The notes below the pieces were generated by a model. The model worked only from the letters and a program-made list of their open reading frames with translations, was not told where the DNA came from and did not search any database. A stretch of DNA of 64,000 bases from contig NZ_FOZV01000005.1 in NCBI RefSeq assembly GCF_900116065.1, forward strand, positions 72,001 through 136,000. Reading direction: 5' to 3'. The position numbers and the translations under genes were made by a program. Below, piece by piece: positions 57,458 through 64,000 of the stretch (positions are counted from its first letter, which is position 1; every line of letters starts with the position of its first letter). The DNA is from Brevundimonas viscosa. GTDB lineage: Bacteria > Pseudomonadota > Alphaproteobacteria > Caulobacterales > Caulobacteraceae.

Positions 57458-58234
57458 ATGTCCTCAGTGCTGCCGTTTCCCGCGCCGGAACGCCGGCCAG
57501 AGCCGACGTCTGCCGCGCCGCCGGGGCGTCTGACGGCCGCCGGCCTCGGGGGCCATCGCGAGCGCCTGCGCCAGCGGGCCCGCGGCGCCGGCCTCGCCCA
57601 CCTCCCCGACTACGAACTGCTGGAGCTCTTCCTGTTCCGTAGCCAGCCGCAGGGCGACGTCAAGCCGATCGCCAAGACCTTGCTGGCCCGCTTCGGTTCG
57701 CTCGCCGCCGTCCTCGCCGCCCCGGTCGAGGATCTGATGACGGTCCGGGCCGAGGACGCCCGGGGTCGCGTGAAGGGCGTCGGCGCCGAGACCGCGCTGG
57801 ACCTGGCGGCCCTGCACGAGGTCGCCCGCCGGGTGCTGCGCGAGGAGGCGGTCACCCGGCCTGTAATCGCCTCCTGGACAGCGCTGGTCTCCTACGTCCG
57901 CGTCGCCCTCCAGCACGAGCCGCGCGAGCAGTTCCGGGTGCTGTTCCTCGACAACCACAACAAGCTGATCCTCGACGAGGTGCAGAATCGCGGCACCGTC
58001 GACCATGCGCCGGTCTATCCGCGCGAGGTGGTCCGGCGCGCCCTCGAACTCTCGGCCAAGAACCTGATCATCGTGCACAATCACCCCTCCGGCGATCCCA
58101 CCCCATCGCGCGCCGACATCCAGATGACCCGCCAGGTCATCGACGCCGCCCGGGCGCTGGAGATCGCCGTGCACGACCACCTCGTCGTCGGCCGTGAGGG
58201 CGTGGCCAGCTTCAAGCAACTGGGCCTGATGTGA
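57458..58234 (+). CDS. radC: RadC/JAB-domain protein
   Basis: A 258-residue protein with an N-terminal helix-hairpin-helix-like region ([21 protein letters not shown], key part [11 protein letters not shown]) and a C-terminal MPN/JAMM domain. The JAMM metal motif is intact in [15 protein letters not shown]. Family members are called DNA repair proteins, but a repair role has been questioned; the fold suggests a metal-dependent hydrolase. Its last four bases overlap the next start (GTGA). Confidence 0.92.
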   Translation: MSSVLPFPAPERRPEPTSAAPPGRLTAAGLGGHRERLRQRARGAGLAHLPDYELLELFLFRSQPQGDVKPIAKTLLARFGSLAAVLAAPVEDLMTVRAEDARGRVKGVGAETALDLAALHEVARRVLREEAVTRPVIASWTALVSYVRVALQHEPREQFRVLFLDNHNKLILDEVQNRGTVDHAPVYPREVVRRALELSAKNLIIVHNHPSGDPTPSRADIQMTRQVIDAARALEIAVHDHLVVGREGVASFKQLGLM

Positions 58235-59229
58235 CCGGACCTTCCCGCCGCACAATGCTGGCCGCCGCGCCGGTCGCCGCTCTCGCCGGCGGCGCGAGCG
58301 GACCGGCGAGAGCGCCTGCCGTCATGGTCTCCACCTGGGACTTCGGAGCCGCCGCCAACGCCGCCGGCTGGGCGGCGCGTCACGCCGGCGGTTCGGCGCT
58401 GGACATGGTCGAGGCCGGCGGCCGCGTCGCCGAGGCGGACGAGACCAACAGCTCGGTCGGCCTCGGCGGCCTGCCGGACCGCGACGGCCGGGTCACCCTC
58501 GACGCCTGCGTGATGACCTGGGCCGGCGACGTCGGCGCAGTCTGCGCGCTTGAGGACGTGGTCCACGCCGTCTCCGTCGCCCGCGCCGTGATGGAGAAGA
58601 CGCCACATGTCTTGCTCGTCGGCGCAGGCGCCCGGGCGTTTGCGGTCGAACAGGGCTTCCCGACGCAGAACCTTCTCACCCCGCGGGCCGAAGCGGCGTG
58701 GCGGGACTGGCTGCGCACCGCCGAATACGCGCCCCGCATCAACAGCGAGAACAACGACTGGCGGGGCATGCCAGGCGGCGCCGCCGACCACGACACCATC
58801 GGCCTGCTGGCCGTCGACCCCGGCGGCCGCATGGCCGGCGCCTGCACCACCTCCGGCATGGCCTTCAAGATGCGCGGCCGCGTCGGCGACAGCCCGCTGA
58901 TCGGCGCCGGCCTCTATGTCGACGACGAGGTCGGCGGCTGCACCGCCACCGGGGTCGGCGAGGACGTCGTCCGCGTCGCCGGTTCTCATGCGGTGGTCGA
59001 AGCGATGCGGAGCGGTCTCCACCCGACCGCAGCCTGCCGCCGCGTGATCGAGCGCCTCGCCCGCCTGCGCGGATCGAAGGTCGCCGCCAGCCAGATCGCC
59101 CTGCTGGCGCTCGACAAGCAGGGCCGGTCCGGCGCCTTCGCGCTGCAGCCCGGCTTCACCTATGCTGTGACCGACGCCGCCGGCGCCACCCGTATCGAGC
59201 GCGCGTCCGCCCTGTTCGAGGCCTCATGA
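58231..59229 (+). CDS. Asparaginase-2/glycosylasparaginase-family Ntn hydrolase
   Basis: A 332-residue Ntn hydrolase related to N4-(beta-N-acetylglucosaminyl)-L-asparaginase. A Tat-like signal ([17 protein letters not shown]) indicates export. The autocleavage nucleophile is the Thr in [10 protein letters not shown] (about residue 189), giving alpha and beta chains as in the family. [14 protein letters not shown] and [21 protein letters not shown] (key part [10 protein letters not shown]) are conserved. Substrate may be glycoasparagine or isoaspartyl peptides. It is coupled to radC upstream and a GNAT gene downstream. Confidence 0.92.
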   Translation: MTGPSRRTMLAAAPVAALAGGASGPARAPAVMVSTWDFGAAANAAGWAARHAGGSALDMVEAGGRVAEADETNSSVGLGGLPDRDGRVTLDACVMTWAGDVGAVCALEDVVHAVSVARAVMEKTPHVLLVGAGARAFAVEQGFPTQNLLTPRAEAAWRDWLRTAEYAPRINSENNDWRGMPGGAADHDTIGLLAVDPGGRMAGACTTSGMAFKMRGRVGDSPLIGAGLYVDDEVGGCTATGVGEDVVRVAGSHAVVEAMRSGLHPTAACRRVIERLARLRGSKVAASQIALLALDKQGRSGAFALQPGFTYAVTDAAGATRIERASALFEAS

Positions 59230-59744
59230 GCACGACCCTGATCACCGCTCGCCTGACCCTCGCCCCCGCGGCTGTCTCCGACTTCGCCGACCTGGTGAAG
59301 CTGTGGGGGGATCCCGTTTTCGCCACCTCGATCTTCCCCGCGCCCCTGACCTCCGAGGACGTCTGGTTCCGCCTCCTGCGCGACATCGGCCACTGGGAGG
59401 CGCTGGGCCACGGCAACTGGTCGATCCGCGAGACCGCCACCGGTGACTACGTCGGCAGCGTCGGCGTTCTGGATTACCGCCGCCTGCTCGATCCCCCGTT
59501 CGACGCCCCCGAACTCGGCTGGGGGGTCGCCCCCCGCTTCCAGGGCAAGGGCCTCGCCTTCGAGGCGCTCTCCGCCGCCCTCGCCTGGTGCGACGACGCG
59601 CTGAACGCCCCGCGCACCGTCTGCATGATCTCGCCCGACAACGCGCCCTCGCACGCCCTCGCCGCCCGCGCCGGCTACGTCCGCTACGCCGACGCCGTCT
59701 ACAAGGGCGAGCCCGTCGTCCTGCTGGAGCGCCGCGCGGCGTAG
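59226..59744 (+). CDS. GNAT-family acetyltransferase
   Basis: A 172-residue acetyltransferase of the RimJ/RimL-like type. The start is the ATG at 59226, overlapping the upstream stop (ATGA); the frame to 58698 is antisense-type read-through. TARLTLAPAAVSDFADL opens the fold, and the acetyl-CoA loop is GWGVAPRFQGKGLAFEAL (motif Q/RxxGxG as RFQGKG). NAPSHALAARAGYV follows. The acceptor is unknown. Confidence 0.9.
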   Translation: MSTTLITARLTLAPAAVSDFADLVKLWGDPVFATSIFPAPLTSEDVWFRLLRDIGHWEALGHGNWSIRETATGDYVGSVGVLDYRRLLDPPFDAPELGWGVAPRFQGKGLAFEALSAALAWCDDALNAPRTVCMISPDNAPSHALAARAGYVRYADAVYKGEPVVLLERRAA

Positions 59745-59801
59745 CCTGACATTAAGGTTTACGGACCTATCCTCCGGCCGAACCCGGAGACCGCCTGTCC
59801 C

Positions 59802-60041
59802 ATGCCCATGCCTGTCGAAGAGCTTCGCCGGTGCCTGACCGAAGCCTTTCCCGACGCCGAGATCGCCATCGACGATCTGGCCGGCGACGGCGACCACTAT
59901 CGTGCGCGCATCGTCTCGACGAGGTTCGCGGGCCTGCCGCGGGTGCGCCAGCACCAGCTGGTCTACGCCGCCCTGAAAGGCCGAATGGGCGGCGAGCTGC
60001 ATGCCCTGGCGCTTGAGACCTCGGCCCCCGCGGGAGACTGA
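59802..60041 (+). CDS. bolA: BolA-family protein (IbaG/BolA-like)
   Basis: A 79-residue BolA protein. The conserved helix and histidine are in RVRQHQLVYAALKG, and the strand DDLAGDGDHYRARIVS matches the family. Such proteins pair with CGFS glutaredoxins to bind [2Fe-2S] clusters. The monothiol glutaredoxin gene lies one gene further along on the same strand. GTTTACGG sequence precedes the gene, but no clear promoter was fixed. Confidence 0.93.
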   Translation: MPMPVEELRRCLTEAFPDAEIAIDDLAGDGDHYRARIVSTRFAGLPRVRQHQLVYAALKGRMGGELHALALETSAPAGD

Positions 60042-60043
60042 CC

Positions 60044-60967
60044 ATGCGCTATCGTCCCTTCGGCTCGGCCGGCCAAGCCGTCTCGGCCCTGACCCTCAGC
60101 CTTGGCGCGCGCGACATCGCCCGTGGCCCCGACGCGGGCCGCGAACTGGTCTATTCGGCGCTCGAAGCGGGCATCAACAGCTACCGCCTTTGCTCGGCCG
60201 ACCCCGTTCTGGCGGAAGTGCTGGGCGACGCCCTGCAGCATGTCGACCGCAAGCTGGTCCAGGTCGCCCTCACCCTCGGGGCCGGCGACGGCCGCCGCGG
60301 CTCCGACCGCGACTTCTCCGCCGAGGGCATGACCGCCGCCATCGACCGCACCCTGCATGCCTCGCGCCTCGGCTGGTTCGACCTCGCCATCCTCCATGAG
60401 CCCGCCGAGCATGAACTGCCACAGACATCGCTGAATGCGCTCAAGGCCTTGCGCGCTACCGAGCGGGTCCGCCTGCTGGGGGTCTCCGGCGAGGGCGAGG
60501 TGATGGACGCCTACGTCTCGACGGGCGCCTTTGACGTCCTCGCCACGCCCTACCACGTCAATTCGCCGTGGCAGATCCGCCACCGCCTGCGCGTCGCTCG
60601 CGAGCAGGACATGGCGATCTTCGTGTACGACTACTTCCCCGAAAGCCTCGACACGGCCAAGAAGGCCGCCTCGGCCCATGTGGAGAAGAAGGGTTTCCTC
60701 GGCTTCGGGCGTCCCGGCGGCCGATCCAGGAAGGACCCCCTCGCCGGCGCCGGCACCTTCGCCTTCCTGCACCAGACCAACGCGTGGTCGGCCGAGGCCA
60801 TCTGTCTCGCATACGCCCTGACCGACCCGTCGGTCTCCAGCGTCCTCGTCGAAGCCTCTGACGTCGAGCGGTTGAACACCCTGGCCGTGGTGCCCGATCG
60901 GGACATGCCGCCGGGGCTGGCGGCGCAGATCGAGATGGCCCGCATCGCCAGCGTCAAGGCGGCCTGA
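60044..60967 (+). CDS. Aldo/keto-reductase-like protein lacking catalytic residues
   Basis: A 307-residue AKR-fold protein (RPFGSAGQAVSALTLSLGA, LHEPAEHEL, VRLLGVSGEGEV). In active enzymes the stretch GINFFDTADVYG supplies catalytic Asp and Tyr; here it reads GINSYRLCSADP, with Arg48 and Asp53 in their places. The catalytic lysine strand reads VQVALTLG, without Lys. The LLH-type histidine remains (AILHEP). The gene starts two bases after bolA and ends about 80 bases before grxD, so it is probably co-transcribed with iron-sulfur genes and may have a non-enzymatic role. Confidence 0.88.
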   Translation: MRYRPFGSAGQAVSALTLSLGARDIARGPDAGRELVYSALEAGINSYRLCSADPVLAEVLGDALQHVDRKLVQVALTLGAGDGRRGSDRDFSAEGMTAAIDRTLHASRLGWFDLAILHEPAEHELPQTSLNALKALRATERVRLLGVSGEGEVMDAYVSTGAFDVLATPYHVNSPWQIRHRLRVAREQDMAIFVYDYFPESLDTAKKAASAHVEKKGFLGFGRPGGRSRKDPLAGAGTFAFLHQTNAWSAEAICLAYALTDPSVSSVLVEASDVERLNTLAVVPDRDMPPGLAAQIEMARIASVKAA

Positions 60968-61046
60968 GCCCCTGCGTCCCCTGGCCGCCCTTGACCCTGC
61001 GGCCCGCCGCCCCTAGCTGACGGCCTTCACCTAAAAGGCCAGTTCC

Positions 61047-61403
61047 GTGACCGATCAAGCCGTCGCCGACCCCGTCCGCACCTTCATCGACGAGACCGTC
61101 AAGTCGCACGATGTCGTGCTGTTCATGAAGGGCACCCCGGATGCGCCGCGCTGCGGCTTCTCCTCGCTGGCGGTGCAGATCCTCGACCATGTCGGCGCGC
61201 CCTTCGTCGGCGTCGACGTGTTGCAGGACGAGGCGCTGCGCGAAGGCGTCAAGGCCTACACCGACTGGCCGACCATTCCCCAGCTGTACGTCAAGGGCGA
61301 GTTCGTCGGCGGCTCCGACATCGTGCGCGAGATGTTCAACGCGGGCGAGTTGCAGACGCTGATGGCCGACAAGGGCGTGTCGCTGGGCGGCGCCGACGCC
61401 TGA
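61047..61403 (+). CDS. grxD: Monothiol glutaredoxin, CGFS type
   Basis: A 118-residue Grx4-type protein that carries and transfers [2Fe-2S] clusters with BolA and glutathione. The active site is PRCGFSS with Cys36, and KAYTDWPTIPQLYVKGEFVGG (key part WPTIPQLYV) holds the glutathione-binding cis-Pro. The start is GTG at 61047. The stop overlaps the next ATG by one base, coupling it to a thioesterase gene. Confidence 0.95.
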   Translation: MTDQAVADPVRTFIDETVKSHDVVLFMKGTPDAPRCGFSSLAVQILDHVGAPFVGVDVLQDEALREGVKAYTDWPTIPQLYVKGEFVGGSDIVREMFNAGELQTLMADKGVSLGGADA

Positions 61404-61831
61404 TGGCCCGGCCCCAGCTGGAGCCCCGGGCGGACCGTGAAATCTTCGAGCTGCCGCTGGAAGTCCGGCCCGAACACATCGACGAGAACGGCCACGTCAA
61501 CAACGTGGTCTACGTCGGCTGGCTGCAGGACGCGGGCACGGCGCACTGGAACGCCCGTTTCGACGCCGATGCGCGCGCGAAATGGTCGTGGGTCGGCACC
61601 CGGCACGAGATCGACTACTTCCGCCCGCTGATGCCGGATGCGACTGGCGTGAAGGCCCGCACCTGGGTCGGCGACCCCCACGGTCCACGCTTCAACCGCT
61701 ACGTCCGCATCGAGGACGGGGAGGGGCGGCTCTGCGCCCAGGGCGTCACGGAATGGGTGCTGGTGGACGCCGCGACGATGCGGCCGCACCGCATCCCGGC
61801 CGACATCCTGCCCGCCTTCGAAAGGCGCTGA
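61403..61831 (+). CDS. Acyl-CoA thioesterase, hot-dog fold
   Basis: A 142-residue 4HBT-type thioesterase. HIDENGHVNNVVYVGWLQDA (key part DENGHVNN) is the signature with the catalytic Asp, and RHEIDYFRPLMPDA the second core segment. It hydrolyses acyl- or aroyl-CoA; the specific substrate is unknown. It starts within the grxD stop codon (TGATGG) and ends the bolA-led unit. Confidence 0.92.
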   Translation: MARPQLEPRADREIFELPLEVRPEHIDENGHVNNVVYVGWLQDAGTAHWNARFDADARAKWSWVGTRHEIDYFRPLMPDATGVKARTWVGDPHGPRFNRYVRIEDGEGRLCAQGVTEWVLVDAATMRPHRIPADILPAFERR

Positions 61832-61841
61832 CCGGAGAGGG

Positions 61842-62228
61842 TCAGGTCCGCGGCATCTGGTAGGGGTTCTCGACCGTCACGCGCGCCCCGGCTTCGAGGC
61901 CGAGTTCCTGGAAAGTCCAGCTGATCTCCACGCCCTCCGGAAGCGGTTGGCCGCACGAGTCCTCCTTGAGGCGTCGCAGGGTGATCACCGCTCCGTCGCG
62001 CGCCGGCCGGACCACCGCGGTCAGATCGGCCTTCTGGGTGCATCCGTTGGAGCTGACCCAGAACACCGCCTGGTCGTCCGCGATCGCGGCGGCGTGGATC
62101 GCCTCCACCTGTCCCGGCATCGCCGCGACCTCCGCCGGTCCGGCGGGTTGCAGGCGGTCGAACACGGCGCAGCCGGTCAGCAGCTGCGCCGACGCGAGGG
62201 CGGCGGCGAGGGCGATGGACGATCTCAT
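61842..62228 (-). CDS. Small lipoprotein
   Basis: A 128-residue probable lipoprotein from the ATG at 62228 (MRSSIALAAALASAQ), with lipobox LLTGCAVF and Cys21 as lipid site. Two further cysteines lie at GCTQK and DSCGQP and may pair. No family is recognised. It is convergent with the thioesterase gene, ten bases apart. Confidence 0.72.
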   Translation of the reverse strand: MRSSIALAAALASAQLLTGCAVFDRLQPAGPAEVAAMPGQVEAIHAAAIADDQAVFWVSSNGCTQKADLTAVVRPARDGAVITLRRLKEDSCGQPLPEGVEISWTFQELGLEAGARVTVENPYQMPRT

Positions 62229-62317
62229 CCCGGCCTCCTGCGCCCGGATTTCCTGAACGCCCTGATTTTGCCCCGCTTCGCCGCGGAAGGAAACCGTCGT
62301 TGTCCTTGTCCCCACGC

Positions 62318-62348
62318 AAAAAGGCCCCGGATTCCTCCGGGGCCTCTT
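62318..62348 (-). terminator. Rho-independent terminator of rpsD
   Basis: On the minus strand, a GC-rich 9-bp stem (GGCCCCGGA/TCCGGGGCC) with a GGAA loop is followed by TTTTTG. It lies 26 bases beyond the rpsD stop. Confidence 0.9.
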
Positions 62349-62373
62349 CACATTCCGTATCGTGCGGCTCGGC

Positions 62374-62991
62374 TTACGACGAGTAGTATTCCACGACCAG
62401 GTTCGGCTCCATCTTCACCGGGAACGGCACGTCGGCCAGTTCCGGCACGCGGACGTAACGGACCGAGAAACCGCGGTCGCCGATCTCGAGGTAGTCGGGG
62501 ATGTCGCGCTCCGACGATTGCTGGGCTTCCAGCACCAGCGCCATCGAGCGGGACTTCTCCTTGACCTCGATCACCTGGCCCGGCTTCACCCGGTAGGAGC
62601 CGATGTCGACCTTCTTGCCGTCGACGGTCACGTGGCCGTGGCTGACGAACTGGCGGGCGGCCCACACGGTCGGCACGAACTTGGCGCGGTAGACGATGGC
62701 GTCCAGGCGCGATTCCAGCAGGCCGATCAGGTTCTCCGAGCTGTTGCCCTTGCGGCGGGTCGCTTCGGCGTAGATCGCCGAGAACTGCTTCTCGGTGATG
62801 TTGCCGTAGTAGCCCTTCAGCTTCTGCTTGGCCTTCAGCTGCAGGCCGAAGTCAGAGACCTTCGACTTGCGGCGCTGGCCATGCTGGCCGGGGCCGTAGC
62901 TGCGCTTGTTGACCGGGGACTTCGAGCGGCCCCACAGGTTTTCACCCATGGCCCGGTCGAGCTTGTACTTGGCGCTGTGGCGCTTGGACAT
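62374..62991 (-). CDS. rpsD: 30S ribosomal protein S4
   Basis: A 205-residue primary 16S rRNA-binding protein of the small subunit. [21 protein letters not shown] is the typical alphaproteobacterial start, followed by the S4 domain ([30 protein letters not shown], key part [14 protein letters not shown]). S4 can repress its own synthesis in other bacteria by binding its leader. It is monocistronic with a clear terminator. Confidence 0.97.
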   Translation of the reverse strand: MSKRHSAKYKLDRAMGENLWGRSKSPVNKRSYGPGQHGQRRKSKVSDFGLQLKAKQKLKGYYGNITEKQFSAIYAEATRRKGNSSENLIGLLESRLDAIVYRAKFVPTVWAARQFVSHGHVTVDGKKVDIGSYRVKPGQVIEVKEKSRSMALVLEAQQSSERDIPDYLEIGDRGFSVRYVRVPELADVPFPVKMEPNLVVEYYSS

Positions 62992-63151
62992 AAGTCACTC
63001 TCTATGTTGATGCGGCCCGGTCCCTCCCCGACTGGAGGGACGATCTCAACGGCGGTCCACGCATCGTCCGTCATGCAACGCGCCCCGGACCGAAGCCCGG
63101 GGCGTGAAGGCGGGGCTTATCGCCGCCGCCCCGTTCGGAGTCAAGGCGCGC

Positions 63152-64000
63152 TCATTCCGCGGCGGCGGCGACAGGACCGGCCGGCGCGACTTCGCCGCCC
63201 TCCGGAACCCAGCTGAAGCCGTCAGGCCCCCGCTTGAACCGCCCGACGCCCGGGAACGGGAAGTGGACGCCATAGATGCGTAGGCCATCGCGCACGCCGC
63301 GGTCCAGCAGACCGGCCCGCGTACGGATCGCCATGGCGCTGTCGGCGTCCCAGGCGTTGCGCAGCTCCGGCGCGCGGACCGAGACGATCGAGCTGTGAAG
63401 GGCGTCGCCGATGTACAGCAGCCGCTCCTCGCCGGAGGCGATCTCGAAGCCGCTGTGACCCGCCGTGTGTCCCGGCAGGGCCACGACCGTGATCGCCGGG
63501 GTGATCGCGGCGCCGGCCGCGAATGTCTGCACCTTCGGCGTGATCAGGCGCGTCAGCTCGGCCAGGCGCGGCTCTACCCGGATCTCTTCCCAGGTCGCCG
63601 CGTCCATCCGGATCGTGGCGTTGGGGAATGCCAGGGCCCCGCCGGCCGTCAGGCCGCCGATGTGGTCGCCGTGGGCGTGGGAGATCAGCACGTCGGTGAC
63701 CTGTCCGGGCTCCACCCCCGCCGCGCGCAGCGACGCCGGCAGCCGGTTCTCCGTGCCCATCTGACCGCCCGCGCCGGCGTCGATCAGCACCGTCCGCTCG
63801 CCGTCGCGAACCAGCAGCGGCTGGATCGACAGATGGATGGTCCCGTCCTGCACGCCGGCCGTGGTCAGCAGGACGGCGGTCTGAGCCGGCGGCCACGGGC
63901 TCATTTCCGGGTCGTTCGCCGGCAGGGCGAGGGCCCCGTCACGCAGCGCCGCGGCCTGCAACGCGCCGATGCGGAAGGCGTGAACATCGGCGGATGCGGC
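63152..64000 (-). CDS. Metallo-beta-lactamase-fold hydrolase, N-terminus cut off
   Basis: An MBL-fold enzyme open to the right edge, so the N-terminus lies outside. At least 282 residues are visible. The metal motif is ISHAHGDHIGG, with VVALPGHTAGHSGFEI and YIGDALHSSI giving further ligands. The family includes lactonases, glyoxalases and quorum-quenching enzymes; substrate unknown. The C-terminal tail ends in a Pro/Ala-rich stretch. A TTG inside the window (63961) is not the true start, as coding signal continues upstream. Confidence 0.9.
   Translation of the reverse strand, partial: AASADVHAFRIGALQAAALRDGALALPANDPEMSPWPPAQTAVLLTTAGVQDGTIHLSIQPLLVRDGERTVLIDAGAGGQMGTENRLPASLRAAGVEPGQVTDVLISHAHGDHIGGLTAGGALAFPNATIRMDAATWEEIRVEPRLAELTRLITPKVQTFAAGAAITPAITVVALPGHTAGHSGFEIASGEERLLYIGDALHSSIVSVRAPELRNAWDADSAMAIRTRAGLLDRGVRDGLRIYGVHFPFPGVGRFKRGPDGFSWVPEGGEVAPAGPVAAAAE

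Overview
The window is very GC-rich, almost fully coding chromosomal DNA from an alphaproteobacterium, most likely a Caulobacterales member close to Brevundimonas or Caulobacter. The grounds are: a gene transfer agent (GTA) cluster of the Rhodobacter RcGTA type, two DUF2336 proteins flanking a MucR regulator, a fliI-fliJ pair with a TTAA half-site upstream, a gap-pgk-class I aldolase run, an rluD-like gene before rpoH, and zapA, a 6S-like RNA and the formyl-THF cyclo-ligase on one strand. No tRNA, rRNA, CRISPR array, insertion sequence or integrase was seen.

Layout. 0-6.8 kb: purL, a small lipoprotein, a Tat-exported PhoD phosphatase, a DUF5694 protein, a YmdB-like phosphoesterase and the 5-formyl-THF cyclo-ligase. 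6.8-9.7 kb: a patch of dispersed repeats, a candidate 6S RNA, a marR-S41 peptidase pair, zapA and its small partner gene. 9.8-15.1 kb: transketolase, an esterase, purT and a second S41 peptidase. 15.1-18.1 kb: an EF-hand protein divergent from an OmpR/HK two-component pair, with a perfect palindrome between them. 18.2-21.7 kb: gap, pgk and class I aldolase, with a long inverted repeat between gap and pgk. 21.7-29 kb: a DUF2799 lipoprotein, an RluA-family pseudouridine synthase, rpoH, a response regulator with Glu at the phosphorylation site, purA, serC and a CbpA-like co-chaperone.

29-41.5 kb is a GTA structural cluster on the minus strand, running from portal to the giant baseplate protein (g3, g3.5, g4-g15 equivalents, including a 58-residue g10.1). 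Two plus-strand genes interrupt it: an unrecognised membrane-anchored protein between protease and capsid, and a DUF805 membrane protein between tape measure and distal tail protein. No terminase lies next to the portal.

41.6-49.2 kb: a YcgN-like cysteine-cluster protein, an ABC-F ATPase, a 620-base non-coding stretch with a DnaA-box-like cluster and three hairpins, a three-gene NMT1/THI5-type ABC importer, and a Pro/Ala-rich exported protein coupled to a DUF2336 protein. 49.2-55 kb: mucR, a second DUF2336 protein, cysK, fliI-fliJ and a GH10 xylanase-like lipoprotein. 55-64 kb: a CinA-type protein, sfsA, map, radC, an asparaginase-family Ntn hydrolase, a GNAT enzyme, bolA, an aldo-keto-reductase-like pseudoenzyme, a monothiol glutaredoxin, a thioesterase, a lipoprotein, rpsD and a partial metallo-beta-lactamase-fold enzyme.

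The points most worth a second look are the antisense genes inside the GTA cluster, a palindromic repeat family that occurs both between genes and in frame inside the GTA capsid and the ABC-F gene, the degenerate aldo-keto reductase between bolA and grxD, and the Asp-to-Glu response regulator next to rpoH.
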